NCBI GenBank assembly: GCA_034002745.1
Contig: JAVEZY010000050.1
Coordinates: 1-6,962 of the forward strand
Length of the DNA stretch: 6,962 nucleotides
Reading direction: 5' to 3'
Source of the DNA: JAITWN01 sp034002745
GTDB taxonomy: Bacteria; Pseudomonadota; Gammaproteobacteria; SZUA-140
How positions within the stretch are numbered: the first letter of the stretch is position 1; every line of letters begins with the position of its first letter. A program made the translations under genes and the position numbers. The notes beneath the pieces are model-generated. The model made no database searches. It saw nothing but the letters and a program-made list of their open reading frames with translations, and was not told where the DNA came from. Below are positions 6,918 through 6,962 of this stretch, one piece after another.

Positions 6918-6962
6918 TTACAGATACTTCTTGAACGTCGCCGCCGCAATGCACACCGCCAC
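6918..6962 (-). CDS. 3' end of a probable convergent gene of unknown function (5' part outside the window)
   Basis: Read on the minus strand from the window edge, 14 sense codons (VAVCIAAATFKKYL) run into a TAA at 6918-6920. The codons end mostly in G or C, like the coding DNA here, and a convergent gene end fits the lack of any other feature. The fragment is too short to assign a family. A chance open frame of this length is possible. Confidence 0.35.
   Translation of the reverse strand: MAVCIAAATFKKYL

Noticed and set aside
6889..6930. Direct repeat ATACTTC at 6889-6895 and 6924-6930 as a possible attachment site
   Set aside because: Seven bases repeated once within about 40 nt is expected by chance, and no integrase or tRNA is present.
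1..6962. CRISPR array, tRNA, rRNA or insertion sequence
   Set aside because: I saw no regularly spaced repeats, no tRNA-like cloverleaf, no transposase and no terminal inverted repeats.

Overview
The window is GC-rich, densely packed DNA. Five co-directional genes run left to right with almost no space between them: gaps of 7 and 11 nt, and overlaps of 8 and 17 nt. The GC-rich third codon positions, strong Shine-Dalgarno sequences and protein flavour suggest a proteobacterium, perhaps an alphaproteobacterium or a Xanthomonas-like gammaproteobacterium. No taxonomic marker is present, so this is only an impression. The content is that of an anti-phage defence island.

Layout. (1) 1-483: the 3' end of a gene entering from the left, probably the C-terminus of a DEAD/DEAH-type helicase. 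(2) 476-1663: a 395-aa protein with a C-terminal GIY-YIG nuclease domain. Its start codon overlaps the stop of gene 1. (3) 1671-2567: a 298-aa protein with an N-terminal domain of unknown function joined to an Mrr-like PD-(D/E)XK endonuclease domain. (4) 2579-3358: a 259-aa DUF1837/HamA-type PD-(D/E)XK nuclease. (5) 3342-6863: a 1173-aa superfamily 2 helicase of HamB type, overlapping hamA by 17 nt. (6) 6918-6962: the last 14 codons of a probable convergent gene on the minus strand. The 54 nt between hamB and this fragment hold no convincing terminator.

Genes 4 and 5 form a recognisable Hachiman (HamA/HamB) module: a nuclease and a DNA helicase made from overlapping genes. In the known system HamB holds HamA inactive until it senses damaged or abnormal DNA. 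Genes 1 and 2 look like a second helicase/nuclease pair, linked by overlap and by a short sequence module present in both proteins. Gene 3 is a third predicted nuclease set between the two pairs. The window therefore contains three predicted nucleases of three designs and two helicases in one apparent transcription unit, with no methyltransferase in view. The open question is whether this is one composite system or two or three systems sharing a promoter that lies to the left of the window.
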